Of a stretch of DNA of 64,000 nt, positions 53,301-63,100 are shown one piece after another. Where the stretch lies: NCBI GenBank assembly GCA_017559135.1, contig JAFYSZ010000025.1:60930-124929 (forward strand). Reading direction: 5' to 3'. The translations under genes and the position numbers were made by a program. The notes beneath the pieces are model-generated. The model did no database searches. It had not been told where the DNA came from and saw nothing but the letters and a program-made list of their open reading frames with translations. Every line of letters starts with the position of its first letter. Positions within the stretch are counted from its first letter, which is position 1. Source of the DNA: Bacteroidales bacterium (GTDB lineage: Bacteria; Bacteroidota; Bacteroidia; Bacteroidales; P3).

Positions 53301-54942
53301 ATTGACAAACCCTAAGCCAGTAGCAACTTCTAACGCAGCAACAATTACATCATCAGAAGGAGCAAAAGGAGGAGATATAATAGCAGGAGCTTTGTTATCT
53401 TCATCAATAACATTTGCTGACCCTTCAAAAACATGGTTGTCAGGAGTAGCAGATAATGATGCTTCACAAGCATTAGACTGGATTAGATCAGGTGGTCTTA
53501 CAGGTTCTGACGAACAAGATTTGGGTAATGCTTGGTTAGATTATTTCCATACAGGTGTTTTAGGTTCAAATGGAGTTTACATTGAAACACCAATGGATGC
53601 AAAATCAGAATTTGAAAATTGTGTTGGTGGTTGGTGGGCACCATATAGATTAACTTCTGTATCATACAACTATGATTTATCACAAGAAACACCATACGTT
53701 CACCCTGCATTTACAGATGCATATTATTTCAATTCAGATCCTAATGAATATGATATTCCAAATACAGACCAATGGAACCCTGGTAAATTGAAGAGTTTGA
53801 TATCTAATGATATGAATAACTTGGCATCAGTTGACATTGTGTTTACAAACGATCAATCTAAATGGACAAGATGTCCTGTTATAGAATTAGGAAATGATCC
53901 TGCTTTAACACAAGGAGGAGCAAGAGCATTCTCATTAAGAAAAGCACAATCTGTTGGAAAAGATGGATTAGCTGATGGAACAGGAGAAGGTATGGGTTGG
54001 TTCCCAGGATATGCAATTAATCTTGAAACAGGTGAAAGATTAAATATCATATTTGGTGAAAACTCTGCATTAGGACATCAAAATGGTAGAGATATGTTGT
54101 GGAATCCTACAGCGGCTACAGCTGACCAAGGAGGATATGTATTTGGAGGTATGCACTATATCTATGTTTTAGGAACATCAGAAGTTAATGTTGCAGGAAA
54201 AATAGTGAAACCTACACGTTACGATAAAGGAGATTGGGCTTATAATATCTTGAAAGGATTAAGTGAAGCAACAGGGGTTTCTTCTAATGCGGATAACACC
54301 AATAGAATTAATGCAGCTCACGAATTGTTTGCAACAGTAATGTGGGTTGGAATACCACTTGCAAACTGTTTTGAATCAGGAAATGCAAGTATTGAATTAG
54401 AAAAGAAATCTCAATCTTTGATTCCAACAGATGCAACGGTATCTATCAGAATTAGAAAACCATACGTAGCAAAATGGTCTAACAATGAAGGTGGAGTAAA
54501 TGCAAATCCTGTAAATGACAACAATCCTATGTATCAATTCTCAATTGATGCAGGTTTAGCAACAGTACTTGGACATACAGAAACAGCACAATCAGCATTA
54601 GACAACATAACAGTTGTTCCTAATCCTTACTATGCTTATTCAGCGTATGAACAAGATCAAATTCAAAACCTTGTTAAAATCACAAATCTTCCACCTGATT
54701 GTTACATAACAATTTATGCTTTGGACGGAACAGTGGTTAGAAAATTGAGAGGACCTTCTGCTTCATTGGTATCAGGAGGAGGTACAGCTTTAACATCAGT
54801 TGATTGGGATTTGAAGAACCATAAGGGATTACCAATTGCTGGAGGAGTTTATCTAATTCACATTAAAGCTGATGGAGTAGGTGAAAAACTAATCAAATGG
54901 TTTGGAGCTTTAAGACCAGTTGACTTAAACTCATTCCAATAA
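50359..54942 (+). CDS. Giant exported protein with ALWIGG-type N-terminus and FlgD/T9SS-like C-terminal domain
   Basis: The 1527-residue product has a signal peptide (residues 1-24, TAYAE). NNVRARINTSGNMWYDG and FCAALWIGGQDANLQLRVAA, then DDFWPGPL (residues about 52-118), form the opening block I recall from large T9SS-exported Bacteroidota proteins. The middle has no recognisable catalytic motif. The C-terminal 110 residues (VVPNPYYAYSAYEQ ... ITIYALDGTVVRKLRG ... GLPIAGGVYLIHIKADG ... KWFGALRP) form a FlgD-like Ig fold related to type A T9SS sorting domains. It is probably secreted through T9SS and displayed on the cell surface, possibly with the TonB receptor upstream and the PorV-like protein downstream. 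Confidence 0.82.
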   Translation: MKHISSKISLLLMCFMLVGATAYAETYKNAVKKPAKKAELERCRRGQGSAELSINNVRARINTSGNMWYDGSNARYFVPKDGNSTAMFCAALWIGGQDANLQLRVAALKFGQSGDDFWPGPLTVDANASVDKAVCEQWDKHFRITRAEVEYFVDGFEYQGSTFMGVDASRATEAIKTWPAHGDVSKNQSKFMAPFFDRSGDGVYNWEDGDYPYYDLTGELCPAKQKEQWAELGLPFTPTPTMESDTTNPNYGTGGVVKAYGGLLVDQVLKGDETIWWVFNDKGNAHTESGSENPIGLEIRAQAFAFAMNDEINNMTFYSYEIINRSTFTLTNTYFSQWVDPDLGYAHDDFVGCDVERGLGYCYNGKATDGPGTGAYSGNPPAIGIDFFQGPYMDPDGRDNPKVDPYKVADVYGEATLDPYRNEDGTVNNILLTEDAYKFKDCWYPKSRDSIDACAINGVNFGNGIVDDERFGMRRFVYYNNDGANNGEPDKATDYYNYLRGIWKDGSKMCYGGNGYNSGTGIDLSIKSDFMFPGNSDIWGWGTRTGGNEDHGKNNVWTEQTAGNASADRRFMQSAGPFTLEPGAINYITVGIPFAQAASGGPMASVELLRQIDDKCQALFDNCFNVLEGPDAPNVVVQELDREIILYLTNEAGNNVNEAFEAEDVTIPRSYDVTDTAGNVVETIEYDRSYRFEGYQIFQLADETVSVADIYDQSKSRLIAQCDIENYDSLQNNQPIAKLVNYAKVDDLLSGQVMVDGENKGIRHSFKITEDKFATTNDKRIVNNKKYYYIAIAYAYNNYKQYNPDDATKIDGQKTTYLASRKLGGGGSIEPVVAIPHMTNSEQNGTLLQSSYGMSPEITRIEGQGNGGMILNFDKVTIEQLVGKRGEEALNGEEPVNFVPTPVYAVNYGPLNLKIVDPLAIRPGNYMLRIVPGEGSMDEAYWELTNANGGEIYEGVDTIRSSRPIGEINEEIIFELGLSIQLTNPKPVATSNAATITSSEGAKGGDIIAGALLSSSITFADPSKTWLSGVADNDASQALDWIRSGGLTGSDEQDLGNAWLDYFHTGVLGSNGVYIETPMDAKSEFENCVGGWWAPYRLTSVSYNYDLSQETPYVHPAFTDAYYFNSDPNEYDIPNTDQWNPGKLKSLISNDMNNLASVDIVFTNDQSKWTRCPVIELGNDPALTQGGARAFSLRKAQSVGKDGLADGTGEGMGWFPGYAINLETGERLNIIFGENSALGHQNGRDMLWNPTAATADQGGYVFGGMHYIYVLGTSEVNVAGKIVKPTRYDKGDWAYNILKGLSEATGVSSNADNTNRINAAHELFATVMWVGIPLANCFESGNASIELEKKSQSLIPTDATVSIRIRKPYVAKWSNNEGGVNANPVNDNNPMYQFSIDAGLATVLGHTETAQSALDNITVVPNPYYAYSAYEQDQIQNLVKITNLPPDCYITIYALDGTVVRKLRGPSASLVSGGGTALTSVDWDLKNHKGLPIAGGVYLIHIKADGVGEKLIKWFGALRPVDLNSFQ

Positions 54943-54982
54943 TCTAACAATATTGCTTAAAACTTATAAAGAAAATAGGAAT

Positions 54983-56068
54983 ATGAAAAATATAAATAGA
55001 ATATTGACAGGCGTTATACTTTGCATCTTAATGATGCCAAGTATAACAGCGAATGCAGGGAATGATGACAGAAGAGGAACTGCAGGTGCTCCATACTTAT
55101 TGATAAACCCTTGGGTAAAAAGTTCTGGTTGGTCAGGAGTAAATACAGCAAACGGTACAGGAGTTGACGCTCTTTTCAGTAACGTAGCGGGATTGGCTCG
55201 TACAACAGGAACAGAAGTTACATTTGGATACACTTCTTGGCTTCAAAATTCTGGAATCAGCAACATAGCAGCAGGACTTGCACAAAATCTTGGTGAATAT
55301 GGAGTTTTAGGGTTGTCAGTTAGTTCAATGAATTTTGGATCAATAGAAAGAACAACAGTAAACTCACCAGAAATTGGAAACAATGGTACATTCAGACCAT
55401 CAATCATGAATGTAGCAGTTTCATACGGTAAAGCATTTTCAACATCAATTTATGCAGGGGCGACATTGAAGTTACTTACAGAGTCAATTGACAATGTTTC
55501 AAGTACAGCGTTTGCAATTGATGCGGGTGTTCAATACGTTACAGGTGAAAACTACGAATTGAAATTTGGTATTGCCTTAAAGAACTGGGGACCATCAGCA
55601 AGTTTCTCAGGTGATGGTTTATCAATCAACACTTTGCCAGAATTTGCTTCACACTATATGACAACAGAACAACGTTCAGCATCTTATGAATTACCTTCAA
55701 GTTTAAATATTGGTATGTCATACGACATCTTGTTTGCAGAAAACAATCATAGAATAACAATAGCAGGTAACTTTGCTTCTATGGCGTTTGGAAAAGACCA
55801 ATATACATTAGGACTTGAATACGGATTTATGAAATACTTTATGCTAAGAGCAGGTTACACTTACGAAGAAAAACTTACAACAGACATTTATGATGAAAAC
55901 GGTACAACAACCCTTATGAATGGACTTGCTTGTGGGGCTTCTGTAATGGCACCTCTTTCAAAAGCAAAAGCAGGTAAGAATGCAATGAACTTAGCGTTAG
56001 ATTATAGTTTCAGACTTACAAAAATAATGGGAGGAATCCATTCTTTAGGAGTTTCATTCTCATTGTAA
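54983..56068 (+). CDS. PorV/PorQ-family outer-membrane protein
   Basis: From ATG 54983 the product has 361 residues with a signal peptide (MKNINRILTG...SITANAG). GTAGAPYLLINPWVKSSGWS and ALFSNVAGLARTTGTEVTFG follow the PorV pattern of an AG-x-x-L-x-I-x-P start and NPAGLA-like turn; the rest is a FadL-like barrel ending in SLGVSFSL. PorV shuttles T9SS cargo at the outer membrane in characterised species; this copy is next to a likely T9SS cargo and may be a dedicated paralogue. A TTG start at 54953 is possible but would spoil the signal peptide. A terminator follows. Confidence 0.85.
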   Translation: MKNINRILTGVILCILMMPSITANAGNDDRRGTAGAPYLLINPWVKSSGWSGVNTANGTGVDALFSNVAGLARTTGTEVTFGYTSWLQNSGISNIAAGLAQNLGEYGVLGLSVSSMNFGSIERTTVNSPEIGNNGTFRPSIMNVAVSYGKAFSTSIYAGATLKLLTESIDNVSSTAFAIDAGVQYVTGENYELKFGIALKNWGPSASFSGDGLSINTLPEFASHYMTTEQRSASYELPSSLNIGMSYDILFAENNHRITIAGNFASMAFGKDQYTLGLEYGFMKYFMLRAGYTYEEKLTTDIYDENGTTTLMNGLACGASVMAPLSKAKAGKNAMNLALDYSFRLTKIMGGIHSLGVSFSL

Positions 56069-56091
56069 GAGCTAACAAATAAATCGATACA

Positions 56092-56130
56092 AAATCGAAG
56101 ACTGCTCAAAACAGTCTTCGATTTGTTTTT
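56092..56130 (+). terminator. Terminator of the receptor/giant protein/PorV-like operon
   Basis: A 13-base-pair stem (56092-56104 with 56112-56124), 7-base loop and T-run follow the PorV-like gene by 23 bases. Confidence 0.9.
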
Positions 56131-56150
56131 AATTAAAATAAAACATTGAA

Positions 56151-56627
56151 ATGGCAGAAATTAAATATTATTCAAAAGAAGGACTTCAAAAATTAAAAGA
56201 TGAACTTCACTATATGACAACCGTAGAGCGTCAAGCAATTTCGGCAGCGATTGCAGAGGCGAGAGATAAGGGCGATTTGTCTGAAAATGCTGAATATGAC
56301 GCAGCAAAAGAAGCACAAGGATTGTTAGAAGCCAAAATCTCAAAACTACAAGCCTTGATTGCAAATGCACGTTTGTTAGACGAATCAAAAATAGACACAT
56401 CAAAAGTGCTTTTATTGTCAAAGGTAGAGTTCATAAACTTGGCTTTGAACAAAAAAATGACTTATGAAATAGTGCCAGAAAGCGAAGCAGATTTAAAAAC
56501 AGGTAAGATTTCAATTACATCTCCAATCGCGAAAGGGCTTTTGGGCAAAAAAGTGGGAGATATAGCAGAAATAGAAGTGCCAGCAGGTAAGATGAAATTA
56601 GAAATAACTAACATAACAAGAGATTAA
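56151..56627 (+). CDS. greA: Transcription elongation factor GreA
   Basis: The 158-residue product has the N-terminal coiled-coil with GDLSENAEYDAAKEAQ (about 44-59, including the acidic tip that promotes RNA polymerase backtrack cleavage) and a C-terminal FKBP-like domain (ISITSPIAKGLLGKKVGDIA). Length is standard. It begins 20 bases after a terminator and is followed four bases later by the HIT gene. Confidence 0.96.
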   Translation: MAEIKYYSKEGLQKLKDELHYMTTVERQAISAAIAEARDKGDLSENAEYDAAKEAQGLLEAKISKLQALIANARLLDESKIDTSKVLLLSKVEFINLALNKKMTYEIVPESEADLKTGKISITSPIAKGLLGKKVGDIAEIEVPAGKMKLEITNITRD

Positions 56628-56630
56628 GCC

Positions 56631-57023
56631 ATGGCATCAATATTCACAAAAATAATAAACGGAGAAATCCCTTCATACAAAATAGCAGAAGACGAAAAAT
56701 GTTATGCGTTTTTAGATATTTCTCCTTTGGCAGAAGGGCATACCTTAGTCGTACCAAAGCAAGAAGTAGATTATATATTTGATTTAGACGATGAATTGCT
56801 TACACACCTTCATTTATTTGCAAAAAAAGTGGCAAAAGCAATGAAAGAAGTCATTGAATGTGAAAAAATAGGAATGGCAGTCATAGGATTAGACGTCAGA
56901 CACACACATATACATCTCGTACCCTTGAAAGAAGTAGGAGATTTGAACTTTGCAAAACCAAAACTTGAACTTCCAAAAGAAAGAATGCAAGAAATTGCAA
57001 ATCTCATTGCTTCAAAAATCTAA
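56631..57023 (+). CDS. HIT-family nucleotide hydrolase
   Basis: The 130-residue product begins SIFTKIINGEIPSYKIAEDE and has the histidine triad HTHIHLVPL (HxHxHxx, near residues 92-100), with DISPLAEGHTLVVPK in between. HINT-type enzymes hydrolyse purine nucleotide phosphoramidates and related compounds. It is coupled to greA with a 3-base gap and ends before a strong terminator. Confidence 0.95.
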   Translation: MASIFTKIINGEIPSYKIAEDEKCYAFLDISPLAEGHTLVVPKQEVDYIFDLDDELLTHLHLFAKKVAKAMKEVIECEKIGMAVIGLDVRHTHIHLVPLKEVGDLNFAKPKLELPKERMQEIANLIASKI

Positions 57024-57044
57024 AAAAAATGCTAAAAACGATAT

Positions 57045-57086
57045 AAAAAGTCTTTGAAAAAATTATTTTTTTTCAAAGACTTTTTT
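57045..57086 (+). terminator. Terminator after the HIT gene
   Basis: An 18-base-pair stem (57045-57062 with 57068-57085) with a 5-base loop and T-run. Confidence 0.9.
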
Positions 57087-57122
57087 CTTTGATTTTTTTA
57101 TGAAAAAATAAATATATTTTTA

Positions 57123-57130
57123 TAACTTTG
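57123..57130 (+). promoter_or_regulatory. Predicted -7 element of the giant adhesin gene
   Basis: TAACTTTG matches TAnnTTTG 37 bases before the ATG. No TTTG is found at the normal upstream distance. Confidence 0.5.
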
Positions 57131-57167
57131 TAGGCTTAAAAATATTTATTAACAAAAACGTTTAGTT

Positions 57168-60100
57168 ATGAAAAGATTATTATCTTTCGTATTAGCAATT
57201 ATTTTTGCTATGCAATTGTGGGCACAATCCACAGTAGTCATAGTTGGGGATACAACTCTGACTACACAAGCAAAGTATGTGCCTGCAAACACTTATTACA
57301 AAAACTCCTATACGCAGTCTCTTTATCCTGCATCGGAGATTCAACCGGGTATGATTACAAGTATTAGTTACTATCATACTGCACAAGCCTACAATGTTGG
57401 AACTGTTTCTATTTATATGAAGGAGGTAACAGACACAACTTTATCTACAACATATTCTCCAACAGAAGGATTTGTTGAAGTTTATACAGGCTCTCTTAAC
57501 CTTGTTAATGGTTGGGTAACCTATCAATTAACAACTCCGTTTGTTTATACGGGGGGGGGAAATTTGCTTGTTTGTTTTGTTAGAAATGCAACAGCTTACG
57601 AAGATGGTCACAACTTTAAATACGCTGGAGGAGTAGGTTCTAGTATTTATAAACAATCCGATAGCGATGTGTTTACATTGATAAATCCTCCTGCTACAGG
57701 AACTCAAATATCTTATGTTCCTGTAACAAAATTTGAAATGGAAGAATTGGGCGAAGATTTCTGCTATCCACCATTAAATATGGCTATTGACAATTCTACA
57801 CTTTCTTCAACAGAAGCAACAATAACTTGGTCAAGTGATGCAACTAATTTCACTGTACAATGTAAATTGCAAAGTGAGGATTGGGATTCTGAAAACGTTC
57901 AAGAATTTACAACAACTGATACATCATTTACGCTTACAGAACTTTCGGCAGCAACTTTTTATACAGTAAGAGTAAAAGCTTTATGTTCAAATGGAGATGA
58001 AAGCATTTGGAGTACTGTTAATTTTAGATCTGCTTGCGAAATAGTAACAGAGTTTCCTTGGATAGAAACCTTTGAATCAACTTGGGTTGCGGGAGATATC
58101 TCAGGAACAATAGTTGCTCCACTTTGTTGGATAAATATAAATGGAGATAACTCTTCTACATATAAAACAAACACTACTACATCAGGATATGAAGGATCTG
58201 GAGTTTATATGTATGGATATGGTACATCTACTTCAACTTCTACAACCTATGCTAATAAAGATTGGTTTATCTCTCCTGTTGTAGAACTTACAGGAGAAGA
58301 AATACTTTCTTTCTATACTAAGAAATCTTCTTCATCATACGCTCCTCAATTAAGAATATATGCACTTAATATTGAAGAAAATGGAGATATGACTTCGGTA
58401 GCCGATACAGCAAACTTTGTTCTTATAGATTCAATTACAGATCTACCAACAACATACGCTGAAATGGAAGTGTTGCTTTCTGACTTTGAAGGACAATATC
58501 GTTTAGCCTTTGTTCGTAACAGAACTATTGGTCACGGATCAGTTTATATTGACAATGTAAAAGTGTCTGGAATACCTTCTTGTTCAAGAGTATCTGGTTT
58601 GGCTACAACAGAAGTATCAACAAATCAAGCAACAATCACTTGGGAAGAGCCAGAAGAAGGTGCTAACTCTTATAATATATATTTCAAACCAGCCAATTTA
58701 TTAGAATGGACTGTAATATCAGACGTAACAGACAATACTTATACCTTTACAGACCTTACACCTGCAACTCAATATCACGTTAATGTAACAGCAGTTTGCG
58801 ATAATGGTATAGAAACAGGCTTTGTAACAACAGGAAACTTATCTATAATTACTCCTTGTGAAACATACGAAGTACCTTTTATGGAAGATTTTACAGTTTA
58901 TCCTGCTGGTACAGTTACAAGTTGTTGGTTAGAAGCAAAAGGTCAATGGGATTCTATTCAAGCAGGAGCGACTGTTTGGGGATATTCAAATTTATGGGGT
59001 TCTTATTCTAGTAATGTGTTTGATGCACACGCAAAAATTGAGAACTACTCAAATAATAGAAAGGATTGGTTAATCACTCCAAATGTTAATATAGGAGATG
59101 GTAGCATAGAATATGACTTAGTATTTGATATTGCTTACACTGATTATAACAATGCAAATCCTGTGGAAAATTATGCACAACAAAAATTTGGTATTGCAGT
59201 ATCTACTGATGGAGGATTGACTTGGGACTTTGAAAATGCAGTGCTTTGGAAAGTAAATCCTGCTGAGGAAACAAACGAAAGAAATATTGAAGAACTTACA
59301 AACATTCCACAAAGATTGAAATTTAATCTTACAGAATTAGGATATACCAATGTGATTAGAGTAGGTTTCTATGCAGAAAGTCTTGTATCAGGTGCTGATA
59401 ATGATATTCACATTGACAATGTTCAAATCGTAGAACACGTAGATTGTATTGATATGCTTGCAGCTCCAAGTGTGAATCCAAGTTCAATAACATCTGTTGC
59501 ATTATCTTGGAATGCAGAAGAACACGAATCTGCAAATGGTTGGAATATTTCATACGTAGAAGGTGAAACAAATGATGACCCAGAAAACGGAACAATCGTT
59601 AGCGTAGGATACGGAACAGAATTACCATACGTTATAGAAGGCTTAACTGCTGGACAAACATATTCATTCGCAATTCAATATGACTGTGGTGGAGGTTGGA
59701 CTGAAACAGCAACAGTTACTTTACCAGAAAGTATAGATATGTTTGCAACAATTCCTTATTATCAAAACTTTGAAGATTTAGATGAAAATGCGAATTGGAC
59801 AATTACAAACAATTCTTACGTTAATAGATGGTTTATAGGCGATCCTGCAAACGTTGCAGAAGAAGGTAATATGTTGTATGTAAGTAATGATTCATTAGGA
59901 GTAAACTCTATTTATTCAAACTTATACGCTACACCTTCTGTAGCATCTTACGTATTCGCAAGTAGATTATTACAATTTGACGAAAACTTAGCATACGAAA
60001 TTTCATTTGATTTCAAAGCACAAGGCGAAAGTACATATGATTTTATAAAAGTAGCACTTAGACCTTGGAATGAATCATATACAGGAATTACTGGTGCACC

Positions 60101-63100
60101 AACTTGGACAGGTGCAGATGCAGTTCAAGAAGGATTTGATTATGCTGTTAGCGGACCTAAGTTTAATCTTGATACAACAGGTACAAGAGGAGTGATTATT
60201 GTAGATGGATCTGTTGTAAACAATTCATTACAACAATTAGTTTTTGCTTGGAGAAATGATAGTAGCGGCGGTGTTGCCTCAGTAGTAACAGTAGATAATA
60301 TATCAGTAGAACCAATTAACTGTCTTGCTCCTCAAGAAATAGAATTAGCTGAAGATGGAAGAACAGAAAACTCATTGACATTTAATATTTCTGCCAATAC
60401 AGGTGACAGTTGGGAAATTCAATATATGGAATACTTCGATACTGTATGGCAATCAGTTGTAACAACAAGTTCAGAAGGAGTTGAAGTTTCTGATTTGCTT
60501 CCTGGAACAATGTATAGATTTAAAGTTCGTTCTATTTGTGATGAAGACTCTTCTTACTTTACAGACGAAGTGTTGTATTCAACTGCTTGCCCTGTTATAA
60601 CAGTAACTGATGAGGCTCTATTTGCAGAAGGATTTGAATATTCAAATTGGTTCCGTAGTGGAAACGTAACATCTCCAACTGCATACGCACCAATGTGTTG
60701 GTTTAATGTTGATGCAGGTTCTACTTCTTATAGATGGCAAAATTCAAGCACAGACCCATACGAAGGAACTTATAACGCTCAACTTTACACTTATGGTGGC
60801 TCAGCCGATTGGTTGATTACTCCAATAATAGAAATTGCAGGAACAGAAACAATGAGTTTCTTTGCAAAATATACTTCTTCAACAGCATCTTCAACTCTTC
60901 ATGTTAAATATTATAGCGTTGATGAAAATGGAGATATGTCTTCTGCTGCTGATACAGCGTTGTTTGTAGAACTTCAAGGCATAGAATTGTCAGATGAATA
61001 TGAACCATACGATGTTTCTTTAAATGGATTGTCTGCTGGACAATATCGTTTTGCGTTCTATTCTAATCACCCTACTGCATCATATTATGTAAGATTAGAT
61101 GATGTTTCTATATCAAATATTTCTTGTGCAAGACCTGTTTCTATTGATTCAGTTGCTTCAATAACAGACAACTCTGCTATTGTTTATTGGACAGATGAAG
61201 TAAACTCTGAATGGACAATTTATTACAGAGCAGAAGGCACAGAAGAATATCAAGTAGCAACTTCAACTACAACATCTGTTGAATTAACAGATTTAGATTC
61301 TCATACAGATTATGAATTCTATATTGTTTCAAATTGTGGTGCAGAAGAATCAGAACCAACAATAGAAGAAACATTCCAAACAGCTTGTTCTTATATAACC
61401 GAACTTCCATTTATGGAAGGATTTGAAAATACTTTCATTACAGAAGGTCTAAGTAATGCAGCAGCACCTGTTTGTTGGATTAACTTAAATGGAGGTTATA
61501 CAACTTCATATACAACTTATGCATTCCAACGTTCAACATCATCTTCTTATGTTTACGAAGGTGCAGCCGCTCTATATTCTTATGGATCTTCTAATGTACA
61601 AGGAAATGACGATTGGTTGATTACACCTGTTTTCTCTAACGAAGGAGGAATTGTAATGAGATTATTCGCAAAAATATCTTCTGCTACAAGTGCTCATCCT
61701 AATATTATGATTAAATATTATGATGTTGAAACATACGGAGATGTTAATGAAATAGCAGACTCTGCTAATTTCGTAACTCTTGGAACAATTACAGCAACTA
61801 CAACTTATGCTGAATATGAATACATATTTGAAAACCTACCTTCAACTTATCGTTTAGCATTTGTAAGACAAGATGCAACAGGTTGTTCAATGTATATTGA
61901 TAATTTATACATAGGAGAAATCCCTACATGTTTGAGACCAGATCCTGCATCAGTACAAATAAGCGATATTACTCAAACAACAGCAACTGTTTCTTGGACA
62001 GATTCAGACGAAACTCATTCTGCATGGAATGTTTACTACAAATCAAGCACAGATGAAGAGTATTTATCAGAATATTCTACTGAAACAACAATTGAATTGG
62101 CTGATTTAACATCATCAGAAGAGTATGAAGTTTATGTAACAGCTATATGCGAAGGAAATGATGAATCAGATGCAACATACATTGAAAGATTCACAACTCT
62201 TCAATACCCTACTGAATTACCTTATACTTGCGACTTTGAAGAAGAAGGCTCAAATGGTTGGTTGTTGAGAAACTCTACTAATACAAATCAATGGCATGTT
62301 GGAACTCCAAGTGGAGCAACAAGTAGAGAACTTTACATCTCTTCTGACAATGGAGCAACAGCAGGTTATGCACATTCTGCAGGTGTTGTAGTAGCAGAAA
62401 AACTATTCCAATTAGGAATAACAGATTCTGTAAGAATTAGTTTTGATATTACAATAGGAGGAGAAAGTTCATCTGACTATTTGAAAGTTTATTGGCTTGC
62501 AGCAGATACAAATTATAATGCTTCTGCTGGTTCAACTTATCCTTACTATGCTACAACAGGATATAACAATAACTTAATAATGAACAATTATACAGGAACA
62601 TATAACTATCATTTTGTTAATTTAGTTTCTGGAACACAAAATATGAGTGTTACATTAGAAAACTCTCCAAACGAATTAAGAAAACTTGTCTTTGTTTGGA
62701 AAAATGATGGTAGTTTAGGAACACAACCAGGAGCAATTATTGACAATATAATGGTTGAGCCAATAGGAGAAGAAATAACTTGTACAAAACCTGTAGCTAA
62801 CTCAGTTGTTGCTTCAGCTATTACAAGTACTTCTGCTGTTATTTCTTGGACAGATGTTGATGAAACACACTCTGCATGGAATGTATATTACAAAACAGAA
62901 GCAGAAGAAGAATATTCTGTGATTTCTGCAAGTGAAACAACTATTGAACTTACAACTCTTGATCCAGCTACAGTTTATAGCGTATATGTAACAACAGATT
63001 GTGGAAGTGGAGACGAGTCAGCTCCTACAGATACAATAGTATTTATGACAGAATGTTTAACAGTAGACGAATTCCCTTATAACGAAGGCTTCAACTCAAC

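Noticed and set aside
54953..54982. TTG start extending the PorV-like protein
   Set aside because: It would put ten charged residues ahead of a complete signal peptide starting at 54983.
57551..57559. Frameshift (pseudogene) at the G9 tract
   Set aside because: Translation through the tract stays in frame to the end of the window, with domain structure continuing.
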